DNA of 64,000 nucleotides from contig CAMCXS010000004.1 of NCBI GenBank assembly GCA_945883495.1, forward strand, positions 107,789 through 171,788. The letters run 5' to 3'. The notes beneath the pieces were generated by a model. It saw only the letters and a list, made by a program, of their open reading frames with translations, was not told the origin of the DNA and did no database searches. Of the stretch, positions 55,175-64,000 are shown piece by piece (the first letter of the stretch is position 1; each line of letters opens with the position of its first letter). This DNA comes from Akkermansia muciniphila (GTDB lineage: Bacteria; Verrucomicrobiota; Verrucomicrobiia; Verrucomicrobiales; DEV007). The translations under genes were made by a program, and so were the position numbers.

Positions 55175-56701
55175 ATGTCTTCGTCTGCGTCGCAGCGCAC
55201 CCACTCCACCGGCAGAAGGTCAGATTTGCCAGGTGGACTCCCACCGGTCATGCTGACTGGATTTCTAAATTCTCCTCTAGGTCTTGGCCAAGTCGGGCGA
55301 GCGCTGGCCAAGGCTTTCCGCCAGGCGGGAGTTGCGTTCGAAGCCTACGACGTCCCTCTCCGGCACTTGGAGGCAATCGCCGATGTTCAACCGATTGGGG
55401 ACGGCTCGGAGCTTGGCAAGGAGTTTCCCATCTGTATTTGCAGCGTCAACGGAGAGCACTTGCCGAGTTTAGCCCGAATTCTCGGCAATGAGTTTTTTGA
55501 GGCGCGCTACATAATCGGCGTTTGGTTTTGGGAGACGCCAGAATTGCCTGAGGCGGCGCGCAAAGGTGTGCCCTACGTGAACGAGATTTGGACGTGCAGC
55601 GAGTTCACCGCGAGCTCCATTCGAGGGAGCGTTGCCGATGTGCCAGTGAAGGTTTTTCCCTATCCCTTAACGATTGGGAGTCCGCTGTTAAACCTGGATC
55701 TGGACGGAGGGTTCCCAAGGATCGCGGACGATGCCTTTGTGTATCTCTTTGCGTTTGATTTTCACAGTTGTGTGCGGAGGAAGAACCCCGAAGCCGTGGC
55801 TGCTTCGTTTTGCCGAGCGTTTCCCGATCCGGATCCCGAGCGAGCAGTGTGCGTCATCAAGTCCAGCAACGGCGGTGATTATCCACTGGAATGGGAACGG
55901 TTGCGCGGTGCGTTTTCGCATCGGCCGGATGTGATTTTTTATGACGGCTTCCTCCCCGTGGGCGCGATGGAGGCGCTCATGAACCGATCGGATTGCTATG
56001 TCAGTCTGCATCGGGCTGAAGGATTTGGACTGACGCTGTTGGAAGCCATGGGCTGGGGCAAGCCCTGCATTGCCACCGCCTACTCGGGAAACATGAGTTT
56101 CATGAGTCCGGACAACTCTTGGCTAATTCCAATTGAGATGCGGAAGGTCGGTCCAGGAAGTCGACACTATCCGCCCACGCACATCTGGGGAGAGCCAGAC
56201 TTGGACGTGGCCGTTCAGGCGATGTTGGACTGTTTCGCCGGAGGCCCAGAGGTGAAACGGCGAGTGGAGCGGGCGCAGCAGTTTGTGGCTGAGCGGCACG
56301 ATTTGATGCAGGCTGCTAGAGCGATCCGGAGTCTTTTGGTAGAAGCCTCCGTGCGGCCGCCAGCCGTCAAAAAGTTGCCACCCTTGCAATCGAACTACGA
56401 ACGGGCGCGGGAACACCTTTGGCGATCCGTGGAGTTGGAGCGGCAGCTGAGTGAAGGCAAGGTTGCTGGCTGGCTGCGTAGCCGAAGGGTTCAAATGAGC
56501 ACAATGCTCAAACTTTTCAGGGAAAACCGGCGGACGAGCGAAATGCTTCTCAAGGCGGCCCGCGAGAGAGAGGGGGAGTTGGCGAAACGGATCGCAGTGC
56601 TTGAATCTCAACTCGAAGACACAAGGAAGTGTCTGGCGGAATTACTACGGGAACGGCAAAGTTCCGTCAACGGATCTGCTGATCAGGAAGCGCTGCTTTG
56701 A
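55175..56701 (+). CDS. GT4-type glycosyltransferase with C-terminal coiled coil
   Basis: A 508-residue protein. The N-terminal half opens with a glycosyltransferase strand and LNSPLGLGQVGRALAKAF. The donor domain carries SLHRAEGFGLTLLEAMGWGKP, the E-x7-E motif of GT4, and PCIATAYSGNMSFM. The last ~120 residues (from about 390) are charged and helical (VELERQLSEGKVAGWLRS, then a heptad-like LAKRIAVLESQLEDT), a probable coiled coil for oligomerisation. Acceptor and donor are unknown. It overlaps the 3' end of the convergent sulfatase by 35 bp. Confidence 0.85.
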   Translation: MSSSASQRTHSTGRRSDLPGGLPPVMLTGFLNSPLGLGQVGRALAKAFRQAGVAFEAYDVPLRHLEAIADVQPIGDGSELGKEFPICICSVNGEHLPSLARILGNEFFEARYIIGVWFWETPELPEAARKGVPYVNEIWTCSEFTASSIRGSVADVPVKVFPYPLTIGSPLLNLDLDGGFPRIADDAFVYLFAFDFHSCVRRKNPEAVAASFCRAFPDPDPERAVCVIKSSNGGDYPLEWERLRGAFSHRPDVIFYDGFLPVGAMEALMNRSDCYVSLHRAEGFGLTLLEAMGWGKPCIATAYSGNMSFMSPDNSWLIPIEMRKVGPGSRHYPPTHIWGEPDLDVAVQAMLDCFAGGPEVKRRVERAQQFVAERHDLMQAARAIRSLLVEASVRPPAVKKLPPLQSNYERAREHLWRSVELERQLSEGKVAGWLRSRRVQMSTMLKLFRENRRTSEMLLKAAREREGELAKRIAVLESQLEDTRKCLAELLRERQSSVNGSADQEALL

Positions 56702-58166
56702 TTCCTTTGTCGAGTGGCATTTTGGCCGTCGCCGCAGTGAGCCCAGTGTCGGCCATGAGCCAGCTTAGTTCATCCTGAAGCGCGAGGATTTGCTCTGCAT
56801 GCTGAGCAGATGAGATCAGATTCTTAGTTTCTTCGGGATCGTTCTTCAGGTCATATAGCTCCGCCATGTGCTGGTCGGGACCTCCAGTTCCAGTGGGGTA
56901 GTGGATGTATATCCAATCATCCGTTCGGATGGCCCGGACATTGGGCGTATAGGGAAACTGCTCCTCGTAGTTGTAGTGATAAAACCAGCTGGTGCGCCAC
57001 CCGCTGTCCCCGTTCTGAATCAAGTTGACCCAGCTGCGACCGTGGATCCCAGGCAGGGGCTCTGCTCCGCAAAGTTCCAGAAGGCTGGGTGCTATGTCGA
57101 CAGTCAGCACTTGTTGACTAATGCTTTTTCCTGCCGGGATTCCGGGACCGCGTATGATCAGGGGGATTCGAATGGATGGATCGTGAGCAGTTCGCTTATC
57201 TACCATGCCGTGCTCGCCCTCAAGGAGGCCGTTGTCGCCCATGAAAACGATGATTGTATTCTCTATCTGGTTGGTCTGCTTGAGCCAGGCGATCAGCCGC
57301 CCCATGCTTTCATCGATACTGAGGATCGTCCCCCAATATCCGTGCACCATATTCTGGAAGTCGATCACAGCTTCGGGGCGGTCGTCCGGGAACTGCTTGC
57401 GCCAGTCGAAGCGCGGTCCGTAGATGCCATGCCAAGTGGTGAGGCGTTGAGTGATCCATGCAGGTTTGTCAGCAAGTCCAAAAGCGGTTGAGGGGTAGGC
57501 GACGCGCACATGGTCGAAGGCGTGCTGATACTTTGGCTCAGGAGTGTAGAAGCTGTGAGGAGCTTTGTGCCCTAGCAGTAGACACCAGGGGGGGGCTTAG
57601 CGTTTTGCTGCTCCGCAAGCCATTCCAATGCCATATCAGTGACTACGGTGGTATAGTAACCGGTGATGACTTTCCGATGGGTGCCATGAAAATTCCATTC
57701 TGTGTCAAAGTAATGGCCCTGGCCTTTATGCGTCACGAAACGGTCAAATCCGGGACGAGGATCGTCATTTTCTTCCCCCATGTGATATTTGCCGAAGTAG
57801 GCGGTCGTGTATCCGGCTTCGTGGAGCCGGCTGGGAAACGACTTCATATTGGGAGGATACTCAAAAGTTGCTGGTCACCCCATGCGTGTGAGCGTAGACG
57901 CTGCTAAGGATGGAGGCTCGGCTTGGGGAGCAAAGGGACGTGGTGCAAAAGGCGTTCTGGAATAGGACTCCGTCGGCCGCTAGTTGGTCAATCTCTGGGG
58001 TTTGAACGTGCTGACTCCCATAGCAACCGAGCGCGACGGGTCGTAAGTCGTCGCACAGAACGAATAGCAGATTTGGGCGAGGGGGGCTCGGCGTGGCGGC
58101 GGAGTCGAGGACCAAGGCAATCAATACCGAAGCAATCAAGTGCTGGGCGCGCATGGGGCCCATCAT
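56667..58166 (-). pseudogene. Exported sulfatase gene with two single-base frameshifts
   Basis: The gene encodes a formylglycine-type sulfatase of about 500 residues. It has a signal peptide ([17 protein letters not shown]), [20 protein letters not shown] with the two metal Asp, the formylglycine motif LCSPSRAS (Cys), GKYHMGEE, and FMGDNGLLEGEHGMVDKR. It is split in three frames: at A4 57863-57866 (one base too many) and at a G8 run 57588-57595 (one base too few); correcting both gives one continuous protein. Sulfatase maturation would need a formylglycine-generating enzyme, not seen here. The start overlaps the histidine-kinase stop (ATGA). Confidence 0.85.
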
Positions 58167-59599
58167 TGCTTAAGAAATACGACGCAGTCAATGGTGACGC
58201 CCTCTCCTGGATGAGAGGAGACGTTTAGAGTCCCTCCCATGAGATTGGCTCGGTATTCCATTGCAGCCAATCCGATCCCCAATGGCGAACTTGGTGCGAA
58301 GCCTCTCCCGTTGTCTCGAATGGAAAGGTGGGCGGCGCCGTCTTGACAATCGAGACGAATTTCGATCTTTGTGGGCGCTGCGTGCTTCAAGGCATTGTTG
58401 ATTGCTTCTTGTGCGATGTGGTACAGATGGCTCGCCACCTGAATATCCTCGATTGAAGCCTCGGTGGGGCAGAGAAATTCGCAGGGAATTGAACTGGCCG
58501 CCGCGGTGGTGGCGGCCAAGCTTTCCAGCGCGTCCCGGAGACCGGCTACCTCCAGGTTGCGCAGCATCAAACCGTGCGAGAGATTGCGGGTGTGGCCGAT
58601 TGCCTCCCGTAAACAGGCGCCTAGAGCGGCCGCCTGAGTTCGGAACTTGGGCAGATCCGCCAAATCGTCACGAAGATTTTCGCACATCAGTGACATCGCG
58701 GTGAGCTGCTGCCCCAGGCCGTCGTGAAGATCGGTTCCTATGCGACGCTGTTCGCGCTCCGCGATCTCTAAAACTTCGGCTTCCAACCTGCGCCGATCTG
58801 TGATGTCGAGACCTGATCCCACAATCGCGCGGATATGGCCATCTTCGGTTTTGAGGACGCTGTTGGCCCACGAAATGAGCCGCAGCTCGCCTGACTTGGT
58901 GACCCAGTGGTTCTCGTAACGACTGGGCAGCTGGCTTCCGGCAAGAGCTGTGAAGGCCTCACGCACTCTATCGATTTGTTCCTTGGGCAGAAGAAGGTCC
59001 CAGAAGTGCTTGCCGATTACGTCGGCGGCAACGTAGCCACTGGCTTGCTCGCAGGCTTGATTGAACTTCAAAATTCGGCCTTCCGGATCTAGCGCGATGA
59101 TCAGGGCGCCTGACGTTCCCAAGACAGTGGCATTGAAATCGCGCTCGTCCTGAAGTGCCTTTTCAATGCGTCGCCTGACCGTGATATCCTGAAGGTCTGT
59201 AAGGATGAGGCTGGAGCAACCGTGCTTGTCGATTTTTACGCTTTCCATCATTACTGGAATGGTCTCCCCGTCCAGCCGAACGAGATGGAAATCGCTGCAC
59301 ACCTGTGATCCATGAAGGGCGTCCGTTCGGAGATGAACTCGAAACCGAGCTCTGTCTTCGGGTAAAACTTGTTCTTCTAGACGATGGCCGCAGAGGGATG
59401 AGGTGGAGGTGCCGAGCATTTCGGCCACGGCCCGATTCGCCTCTAGGATGACTCCCGCTGCATCGAGAGTCAGGCAAGCTGATGGGCAAAGATCAAAAAT
59501 TGTCGAGTAGTGGTCCAGGGCCGCAGCTCCGCGTTCCTGGAGTTCCCGGAGACGGGCACATTCTAGGCGTAGCTTCTCAAGTTCGTAATCCAAACTCAT
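58163..59599 (-). CDS. Soluble PAS-containing sensor histidine kinase (NarX/HisKA_3 type)
   Basis: A 478-residue kinase without TM helices. An N-terminal helix is followed by two PAS domains (about 25-140 and 150-270; for example [19 protein letters not shown] and [18 protein letters not shown]). Then comes the HisKA_3 dimerisation segment with the H-box [20 protein letters not shown] HATPase domain follows with [23 protein letters not shown] and [16 protein letters not shown]. It should phosphorylate a NarL/FixJ-type regulator; none is adjacent. Its stop overlaps the sulfatase start, so the two are coupled. Start ATG 59599. Confidence 0.9.
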   Translation of the reverse strand: MSLDYELEKLRLECARLRELQERGAAALDHYSTIFDLCPSACLTLDAAGVILEANRAVAEMLGTSTSSLCGHRLEEQVLPEDRARFRVHLRTDALHGSQVCSDFHLVRLDGETIPVMMESVKIDKHGCSSLILTDLQDITVRRRIEKALQDERDFNATVLGTSGALIIALDPEGRILKFNQACEQASGYVAADVIGKHFWDLLLPKEQIDRVREAFTALAGSQLPSRYENHWVTKSGELRLISWANSVLKTEDGHIRAIVGSGLDITDRRRLEAEVLEIAEREQRRIGTDLHDGLGQQLTAMSLMCENLRDDLADLPKFRTQAAALGACLREAIGHTRNLSHGLMLRNLEVAGLRDALESLAATTAAASSIPCEFLCPTEASIEDIQVASHLYHIAQEAINNALKHAAPTKIEIRLDCQDGAAHLSIRDNGRGFAPSSPLGIGLAAMEYRANLMGGTLNVSSHPGEGVTIDCVVFLKQ

Positions 59600-59877
59600 G
59601 AGTCAATTTGTCTCTAACTGTCTGACGGTCTGGGGGAGATACGATTAAAGTGCCCGTAGAAGAACCGACTCCGCCATGTCAGGAGAATCGGGAACGAGCA
59701 TCATGAGCCAATGCGTAACGCGCATTGCGGATACTCTCAAACCCAAAATGATTCGGTGAGCATGTTTTTTTTGAGCAAGCCACTGTGGTATCGGGCGTAA
59801 TCACCCGGAGATTTCTTGCACCAGCTTGCGCACAACCCGTTGCGGGGAGAAGCGTCTTCTGGCAGTCTAAGTGCTTA

Positions 59878-60666
59878 ATGTTTGCAGTCCGTACTCCCCT
59901 TCTTCTCCTCGGTGGTCTGATCGTGACCGTTGCGGTTGCCGTTTTGTTGGTTTCAGCCCGCACTGTTTCTCTTCGTGAGTCGATAACGAAGGAGGCTTCG
60001 GCAAGCACGGGGAGGCGATCTTCCCCATCTTCTTCGGGTTTGGGGAAACCGGGCTCTTCGTCCAATCGCTGGGTGCCTCCTGAAGGGGACCCGGTTCTTC
60101 GGTATAAAGATTTGCGGAGCTCGTCAGCCCTTGCCCGTAAGGACCTGATCGCGAACTTCATGGCTCTAGGGCACGAGCAGAACAGTTACCTGCTGATCGA
60201 AGCCCTGCGAGATCCTGATTCGGGCGTGCGGCTCTTCGCCGTCGAGAGCGCATCAGCTTTGAGTTTGAGTGAAGCTACCTCCGTGCTCAGCAGCGCAGCG
60301 TCAAGCCCGGATCCTGTAGTCAGAGAAATGACCTGGAGCTTGTCGGCGCCTTATCCAGTAGAGTCGCGTGCCACCATCTTCTCCGGAGCACTGCGCGAGG
60401 GGGACGATTCGATCCTGAGTGAGGCATTCGCCGAAATGCGGGTCCGCCCAGAGAAGGCACTGTTTGAAATGATGCTGACCGAAGCGATCCGGCCAGGGAT
60501 CGAGACTCCGCGCCAGGCTGTTCTTCTAAAGGAACTGCAAGAGTGGCTGGTGCCGGGGGGCGGCACCATCCCCACTTTCCAGAGCCCCGGCGAGATGGCG
60601 GATTGGTGGCGTTCCAATCTCGTTCACTACGATGAATTTCTGCTGCGAACGGATCCAAACCCGTGA
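59878..60666 (+). CDS. Hypothetical anchored protein with HEAT-like helices
   Basis: A 262-residue protein with one TM anchor (about residues 6-25: LLLLGGLIVTVAVAVLLVSA), a Ser/Gly-rich linker (about 30-65), then a helical domain with RSSSALARKDLIANFMALGH, NSYLLIEALRDPDSGVRLFA and VREMTWSL. That pattern resembles HEAT-repeat units. No family is recognised. A longer in-frame start 93 bases upstream exists, but ATG 59878 places the anchor at the N terminus. Probably periplasmic. Confidence 0.6.
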   Translation: MFAVRTPLLLLGGLIVTVAVAVLLVSARTVSLRESITKEASASTGRRSSPSSSGLGKPGSSSNRWVPPEGDPVLRYKDLRSSSALARKDLIANFMALGHEQNSYLLIEALRDPDSGVRLFAVESASALSLSEATSVLSSAASSPDPVVREMTWSLSAPYPVESRATIFSGALREGDDSILSEAFAEMRVRPEKALFEMMLTEAIRPGIETPRQAVLLKELQEWLVPGGGTIPTFQSPGEMADWWRSNLVHYDEFLLRTDPNP

Positions 60667-60718
60667 CGCGGGGGAAGGCGCATTGACACGCGAGTATTTG
60701 GGCGGCTACCATGGGGAT

Positions 60719-61177
60719 ATGACTCCCTGCCGTCCAACTCACGCTTTCTTCGTCCTCGCTGGTCTTGCCCTTGGGCTTGCCTCTTGTTTTGCTCCTGGGA
60801 ACTGGTTGATCGGAAAATGGGAGTTCGACAAGGAAGCCACGGAAGCGGCACTCAAGGCTGCTTCCGGTGGGGACCAAGCCGCTGCAAAGGGCTTGCTGGA
60901 CGGCTTGGCGAGCAAGGTAGGCGGTGCGGTGTCGACCGCCGTGGCTGGTCAATTGGAAGGCATGCGGCTTGAGTTTACCGATGCCGAAATGCGCCGCCTG
61001 AATAAGGATGGGTCCGGTAGCGCCGTTGCCTACAAGGTCATCGAAAAGTCGGACGCGAATACCCTCGTGATTCAGGACGCCAAAGGCGAAATCATGACGT
61101 TCAAACGGGACGGGCAACTCATGTGGCGCACCCTTGATAAGGACGGTAAGGTCCGCATCTACCTGAAGCGGGTGTAA
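60719..61177 (+). CDS. Small lipoprotein of unknown function
   Basis: A 152-residue protein beginning MTPCRPTHAFFVLAGLALGL, with the lipobox LASC just after, so lipidation at Cys is likely. The body has a conserved-looking N-terminal GNWLIGKWEFD, an alternating helical stretch (AALKAASGGDQAAAKGLLDG) and a C-terminal beta-rich tail (VIQDAKGEIMTFKRDG). It lies 52 nt after the HEAT-like gene and 10 nt before the convergent PQQ-like gene. No family is recognised. Confidence 0.65.
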   Translation: MTPCRPTHAFFVLAGLALGLASCFAPGNWLIGKWEFDKEATEAALKAASGGDQAAAKGLLDGLASKVGGAVSTAVAGQLEGMRLEFTDAEMRRLNKDGSGSAVAYKVIEKSDANTLVIQDAKGEIMTFKRDGQLMWRTLDKDGKVRIYLKRV

Positions 61178-61187
61178 ATCGCTGCCT

Positions 61188-62462
61188 TTAGCCGCCGATC
61201 CGGTAAAGGTGGTGTTCAGTCCGGATCAGAAAGTCGTCATCGGCCACGGCCATGGAGGCCAAGGAGCGCTCGCCCAGCGAGTTCGTCGCCAAAACCTTGT
61301 ATTCCGGGCCGGCCGCAAACACGGTGCAGGTGCCCTGCTCGTCCAATGCGTAGATTTTTCCCGCATGGTGCAGCAAGGATGCGGAGGTATCGCTGCAAAT
61401 GCGTTCTTGCCACATCACTTCTCCGGTGGGCGCCTGGTAACAGGTGCCGATCCCTTTGTCGTCCACCGTGAACAAGTGGCCACCAGCCAGGACGAATGAT
61501 GCGTTGCGCGGCACGCCTTTTTTGGCGGTCCATACGACGTGGCTGTTGGTCACGTCCCCGCGGCCGCCCGGACGGACCGCATACAGGACCGGCTGATCGT
61601 AGCCGCTGCTCGCAAAAAGCAGGCCATGGCCAAAGACTGGCCTCGGCACGACGGAATACCCCTCACCCCATCCGCATCGCCAGCGTTCGCTCCCCGTCGC
61701 CGGGTCGTAAGAGAAAATGTTGCCGCTTCCGGGAAGAATCAATTCCTGCGATGATCCTTCGCCGATGAGCAACGGGGTGCAGAACGAGAACTTGCGGGTC
61801 GCGGCGGTGTTGCGGGGCGTCTTCCAAACCTGTTTTCCACTCGCAACGTCCAGCGCGATCACGAATGGTTCCGGCGGTCCATCGCAACTGAAGATTAGTT
61901 TGTCCCCAACAACGATCGGGGATCCTCCGTTCCCGTGGACTGGGGTGTAGGAGATGGAATCGACTTTCCAGGCTGTCGAGCCATTGAGGTTTAAGCAGGC
62001 CGTCCCGTGTGGTCCATAATGAACGAAGATCCGTGCGTCGTGAACCACCGGCGTCGGCGAAGCGTGACTGTTCTTCTTGTGGATCCGATTGGCATCGGTT
62101 CCTTTCTGGAGAAAAATCTCGTTGTTCCATAGGATCTGGCCGCTGCCGGCATCCAAACACAACGCCCGCAACGAGCGATCGACCGTCGGAGCATCATCGT
62201 TCTTGCCGTTCGCGGATACGGCCGTGGTGAGGTAAACCTTCCCTGACTGAATCACCGGGGACGACCACCCCAATCCCGGGATGGCTGTCTTCCAGATCAC
62301 ATGCTCCGTGGCGCTCCACGTCAGCGGAAGTTTCGCCTCGGTGGGCGCCTCGCCTTGCTGCGTAGGCCCTCGGAACTGCGGCCAGTCGGCGTAAATCAAC
62401 GTTGGGCCGAGACCAAGGGCCAGAACGGAGCAACAGGATATAAGAAACGGACGCATGAGCAT
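61188..62462 (-). CDS. Exported PQQ-like beta-propeller protein
   Basis: A 424-residue protein with a signal peptide (MRPFLISCCSVLALGLGPTL) and repeated Trp-docking blades of the PQQ/BamB type, for example ADWPQFRGPTQQG, GWSSPVIQSGKVYLT, GQILWNNEIF, GKQVWKTPRNT and GEVMWQERICS. Such propellers scaffold outer-membrane assembly (BamB) or act as cofactor-free quinoprotein-like proteins; no PQQ-binding acidic pair is obvious, so enzyme activity is uncertain. Start ATG 62462 (or 62456) leaves 11 nt after the isomerase stop. It is co-oriented with a sugar-phosphate isomerase gene. Confidence 0.82.
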   Translation of the reverse strand: MLMRPFLISCCSVLALGLGPTLIYADWPQFRGPTQQGEAPTEAKLPLTWSATEHVIWKTAIPGLGWSSPVIQSGKVYLTTAVSANGKNDDAPTVDRSLRALCLDAGSGQILWNNEIFLQKGTDANRIHKKNSHASPTPVVHDARIFVHYGPHGTACLNLNGSTAWKVDSISYTPVHGNGGSPIVVGDKLIFSCDGPPEPFVIALDVASGKQVWKTPRNTAATRKFSFCTPLLIGEGSSQELILPGSGNIFSYDPATGSERWRCGWGEGYSVVPRPVFGHGLLFASSGYDQPVLYAVRPGGRGDVTNSHVVWTAKKGVPRNASFVLAGGHLFTVDDKGIGTCYQAPTGEVMWQERICSDTSASLLHHAGKIYALDEQGTCTVFAAGPEYKVLATNSLGERSLASMAVADDDFLIRTEHHLYRIGG

Positions 62463-62473
62463 CCTTGACACGA

Positions 62474-63478
62474 TCAAGCCTGCCGCTCTTTATCGAATTG
62501 CGCGTCGAACACGATGTTTGACGGCGGGAAATCGAGGTCGTGCACGAACGAGGCGGACTCGGCTGCTCCGTGTTCCCGGTCCATGCCGCCATCTTCCCAT
62601 TCGACGGAAAGTGGGCCGGCGTATCCGATGTCGTTGAGCGCCCGGATGATCTTCTCGAAGTCGATGTCACCGCGCCCGACCGACTTGAAATCCCAGAAGC
62701 GCTTGCGGTTGTGGAAATCGACGTGTCCGCCGAAGACACCCACCTCGCAGGGCTTCTCGCTCCAGGCGACGTCCTTCATGTGGACGTGGAAAATGCGATC
62801 GGCGAAACGGTAAATGAATTCGACGTAATCGACGCCTTGGTAGCCGAAGTGGCTCGGGTCGTAGTTGAAACCGAAGGCGGGGTGGTTGCCCACGGCCTTC
62901 AAGGCGCGCTCGGCTGAAGCGATGTCGAACGCGATTTCAGTGGGGTGGACTTCCAGGGCGTAGCGAACGCCGTTACTCTGGAATTCGTCTAGAATCGGGC
63001 CGAAGCGATTGGCGAAGTCCTCGTAGCCTCGATCGATTTGACCCGGAAGGTTCGGAGGGAAGCTGTAGACGAGGTGCCAAATTGAACTGCCGGTGAAGCC
63101 ATTGACAACCTTGACGCCGAATTGCTTTGCGGCGCGAGCGGTGAGTTTCAACTCAGCGGCGGCACGTTGGCGGACTCCCTCAGGATCGCCGTCGCCCCAG
63201 ATGTGGTCGGGCAGGATCTGCTTGTGGCGGGCGTCGATGTTGTCGCAAACCGCTTGGCCCACCAAGTGGGTCGAGATCGCGTGGCACTGCATACCATGTT
63301 GGTCGAGCAGGGCCCGCTTAGCCTGGCAGTAGGCGGAGTCGGCTTTGGTGACTTCAAAGTGATCCCCCCAACAGGCCAATTCGACTCCATCGTAGCCGAA
63401 TTGCTTGGCCTTGCGGATCATGGTCTCGCAACTTAAATCGGCCCATTGGCCGGTGAAAAGGGTAACGGGGCGTGCCAT
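62474..63478 (-). CDS. Sugar phosphate isomerase/epimerase, TIM barrel
   Basis: A 334-residue xylose isomerase-like TIM-barrel protein (IolE/AP endonuclease 2 family). Metal-site elements are visible as [13 protein letters not shown] (Glu), [11 protein letters not shown] (Asp, His), [11 protein letters not shown] (His) and [12 protein letters not shown] (Glu). It isomerises or epimerises a sugar or polyol; the substrate is unknown. The start [15 protein letters not shown] at 63478 is chosen because the frame upstream lacks homology. It is likely the first gene of a two-gene unit with the PQQ-like protein; the 16S rRNA gene lies 440 nt away in the other direction. Confidence 0.87.
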   Translation of the reverse strand: MARPVTLFTGQWADLSCETMIRKAKQFGYDGVELACWGDHFEVTKADSAYCQAKRALLDQHGMQCHAISTHLVGQAVCDNIDARHKQILPDHIWGDGDPEGVRQRAAAELKLTARAAKQFGVKVVNGFTGSSIWHLVYSFPPNLPGQIDRGYEDFANRFGPILDEFQSNGVRYALEVHPTEIAFDIASAERALKAVGNHPAFGFNYDPSHFGYQGVDYVEFIYRFADRIFHVHMKDVAWSEKPCEVGVFGGHVDFHNRKRFWDFKSVGRGDIDFEKIIRALNDIGYAGPLSVEWEDGGMDREHGAAESASFVHDLDFPPSNIVFDAQFDKERQA

Positions 63479-63921
63479 AGTATAGCCTGTGTTAGCGCCT
63501 AGGCGGACGCGAGGCAAGCGGGATTTGGAGGGCGCCGTCCGATCCTGGCCGAGCTTCCGGTTGGATCGGCGCCAACTTGCGGTTTTACCAGTGAGGGCCG
63601 GACCATCTGAACGGAAAATTGGGGGGGCGTCGTCGGGCAAAATCGACAAAAATAGAAAAAGATACAAATCTGAGTTGCGCTTCCGGGGGCATCGAATAGT
63701 GTGTCTGCCCCCAACCGGAAACGTGGGGAGGCCAAGCAAGGGCTAGTCAGAAGAGGCGGCGAGAACGCAAGCAACTTCAGGCGGCAGGAGCTGAGAGCCA
63801 ATCGATCTTTGAGAAGCAGGTTCCGGCCAAAAGCGTAGCTAAGTGCTTGGTCGGAATGGAAGAAGAAAAGACTATGTAGTGCGTTATGCGTAAGTAGTTC
63901 GCGTCAAGTTTTCATAAATTC
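63479..63921 (+). promoter_or_regulatory. rRNA operon leader and promoter region
   Basis: 443 nt without a supported gene, between the isomerase start and the 16S rRNA. A possible -35 TTGCGC (63675-63680) and -10 TAGTGT (63697-63702) are spaced 16 nt apart, a weak match. A boxA-like antitermination signal (gatctttgagaag, 63804-63816) lies about 105 nt before the 16S start. Both are tentative. The region also contains the promoter for the divergent isomerase gene. Confidence 0.4.
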
Positions 63922-64000
63922 TATTCGAAGAGTTTGATTCTGGCTCAGAACGAACGCTGGCGGCGTGGATAAGACATGCAAGTCGAACGGGAGGTCCTTA
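63922..64000 (+). rRNA. 16S ribosomal RNA, 5' end only
   Basis: The universal start AGAGTTTGATTCTGGCTCAG lies at 63929, equal to about Escherichia coli position 8. It is followed by 'aacgaacgctggcggcgtgg' and 'ataagacatgcaagtcgaac'. The gene runs off the window at base 64000. The combination GGATAAGACATGCAAGTCG is of the verrucomicrobial kind. Position 1 is estimated at 63922. Confidence 0.95.

Overview
The window ends with the first ~79 bases of a 16S rRNA gene. Its opening (AGTTTGATTCTGGCTCAG, then GGATAAGACATGCAAGTCG) is of the kind seen in Verrucomicrobia. The gene content agrees: a type II secretion-like operon with TPR and VWA proteins, a CE15-like esterase, sulfatase, PQQ-type beta-propeller, many secreted proteins, Shine-Dalgarno-poor starts, and intergenic repeats of the 'cacagaggacgcagag / cacgaaggacgcgaag' type. 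Assignment below phylum is not possible from what is visible.

Layout. 1-8.5 kb: one plus-strand operon with GspL-like (cut by the window edge), GspM-like, GspD secretin, two exported TPR proteins and a membrane-anchored VWA protein. 8.5-14.8 kb: uvrA, then a zinc alcohol dehydrogenase / SRPBCC / SDR trio and a small acidic protein. 14.8-21 kb: a tightly packed minus-strand glycosylation cluster with a tandem two-domain CgeB-like glycosyltransferase, a second CgeB-like enzyme, a GT4 enzyme, an MDR dehydrogenase and a mosaic epimerase gene that has lost its catalytic core. 21-24 kb: two adjacent Cys/Met-metabolism PLP enzymes. 24-36.7 kb: VWA protein, CE15-like esterase, serA, HAD phosphatase, cobS, aconitase and a membrane-fused patatin-like protein. 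36.8-39.2 kb: a four-gene membrane redox module (two tiny membrane proteins, a ferric-reductase-like/Rieske fusion, and a membrane-anchored Cys/His-motif protein). 39.9-45.6 kb: mauE/doxX-like, acpS, pdxJ, membrane protein, Dabb protein, pgi, rlmI.

45.6-51.2 kb is the accessory part. A shortened YkvA-like gene abuts a 9-bp minisatellite, followed by a 444-bp tandem duplication and a seven-copy 41-bp array. Next come a ParA-type ATPase gene with a small helical partner, a toxin-antitoxin pair, a response regulator with a replaced tail, and dispersed palindromes. 51.2-63.5 kb: hppA, an MFS gene broken at a G9 tract, a glycosyltransferase, a PAS histidine kinase overlapping a sulfatase gene broken by two single-base shifts, two small exported/membrane proteins, a PQQ-like protein and a sugar-phosphate isomerase. 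The rRNA leader and 16S follow.

The two most interesting candidates are the redox module at 36.8-39.2 kb and the repeat array plus ParA locus at 47.0-49.2 kb. No tRNA gene, CRISPR array or complete insertion sequence was found.
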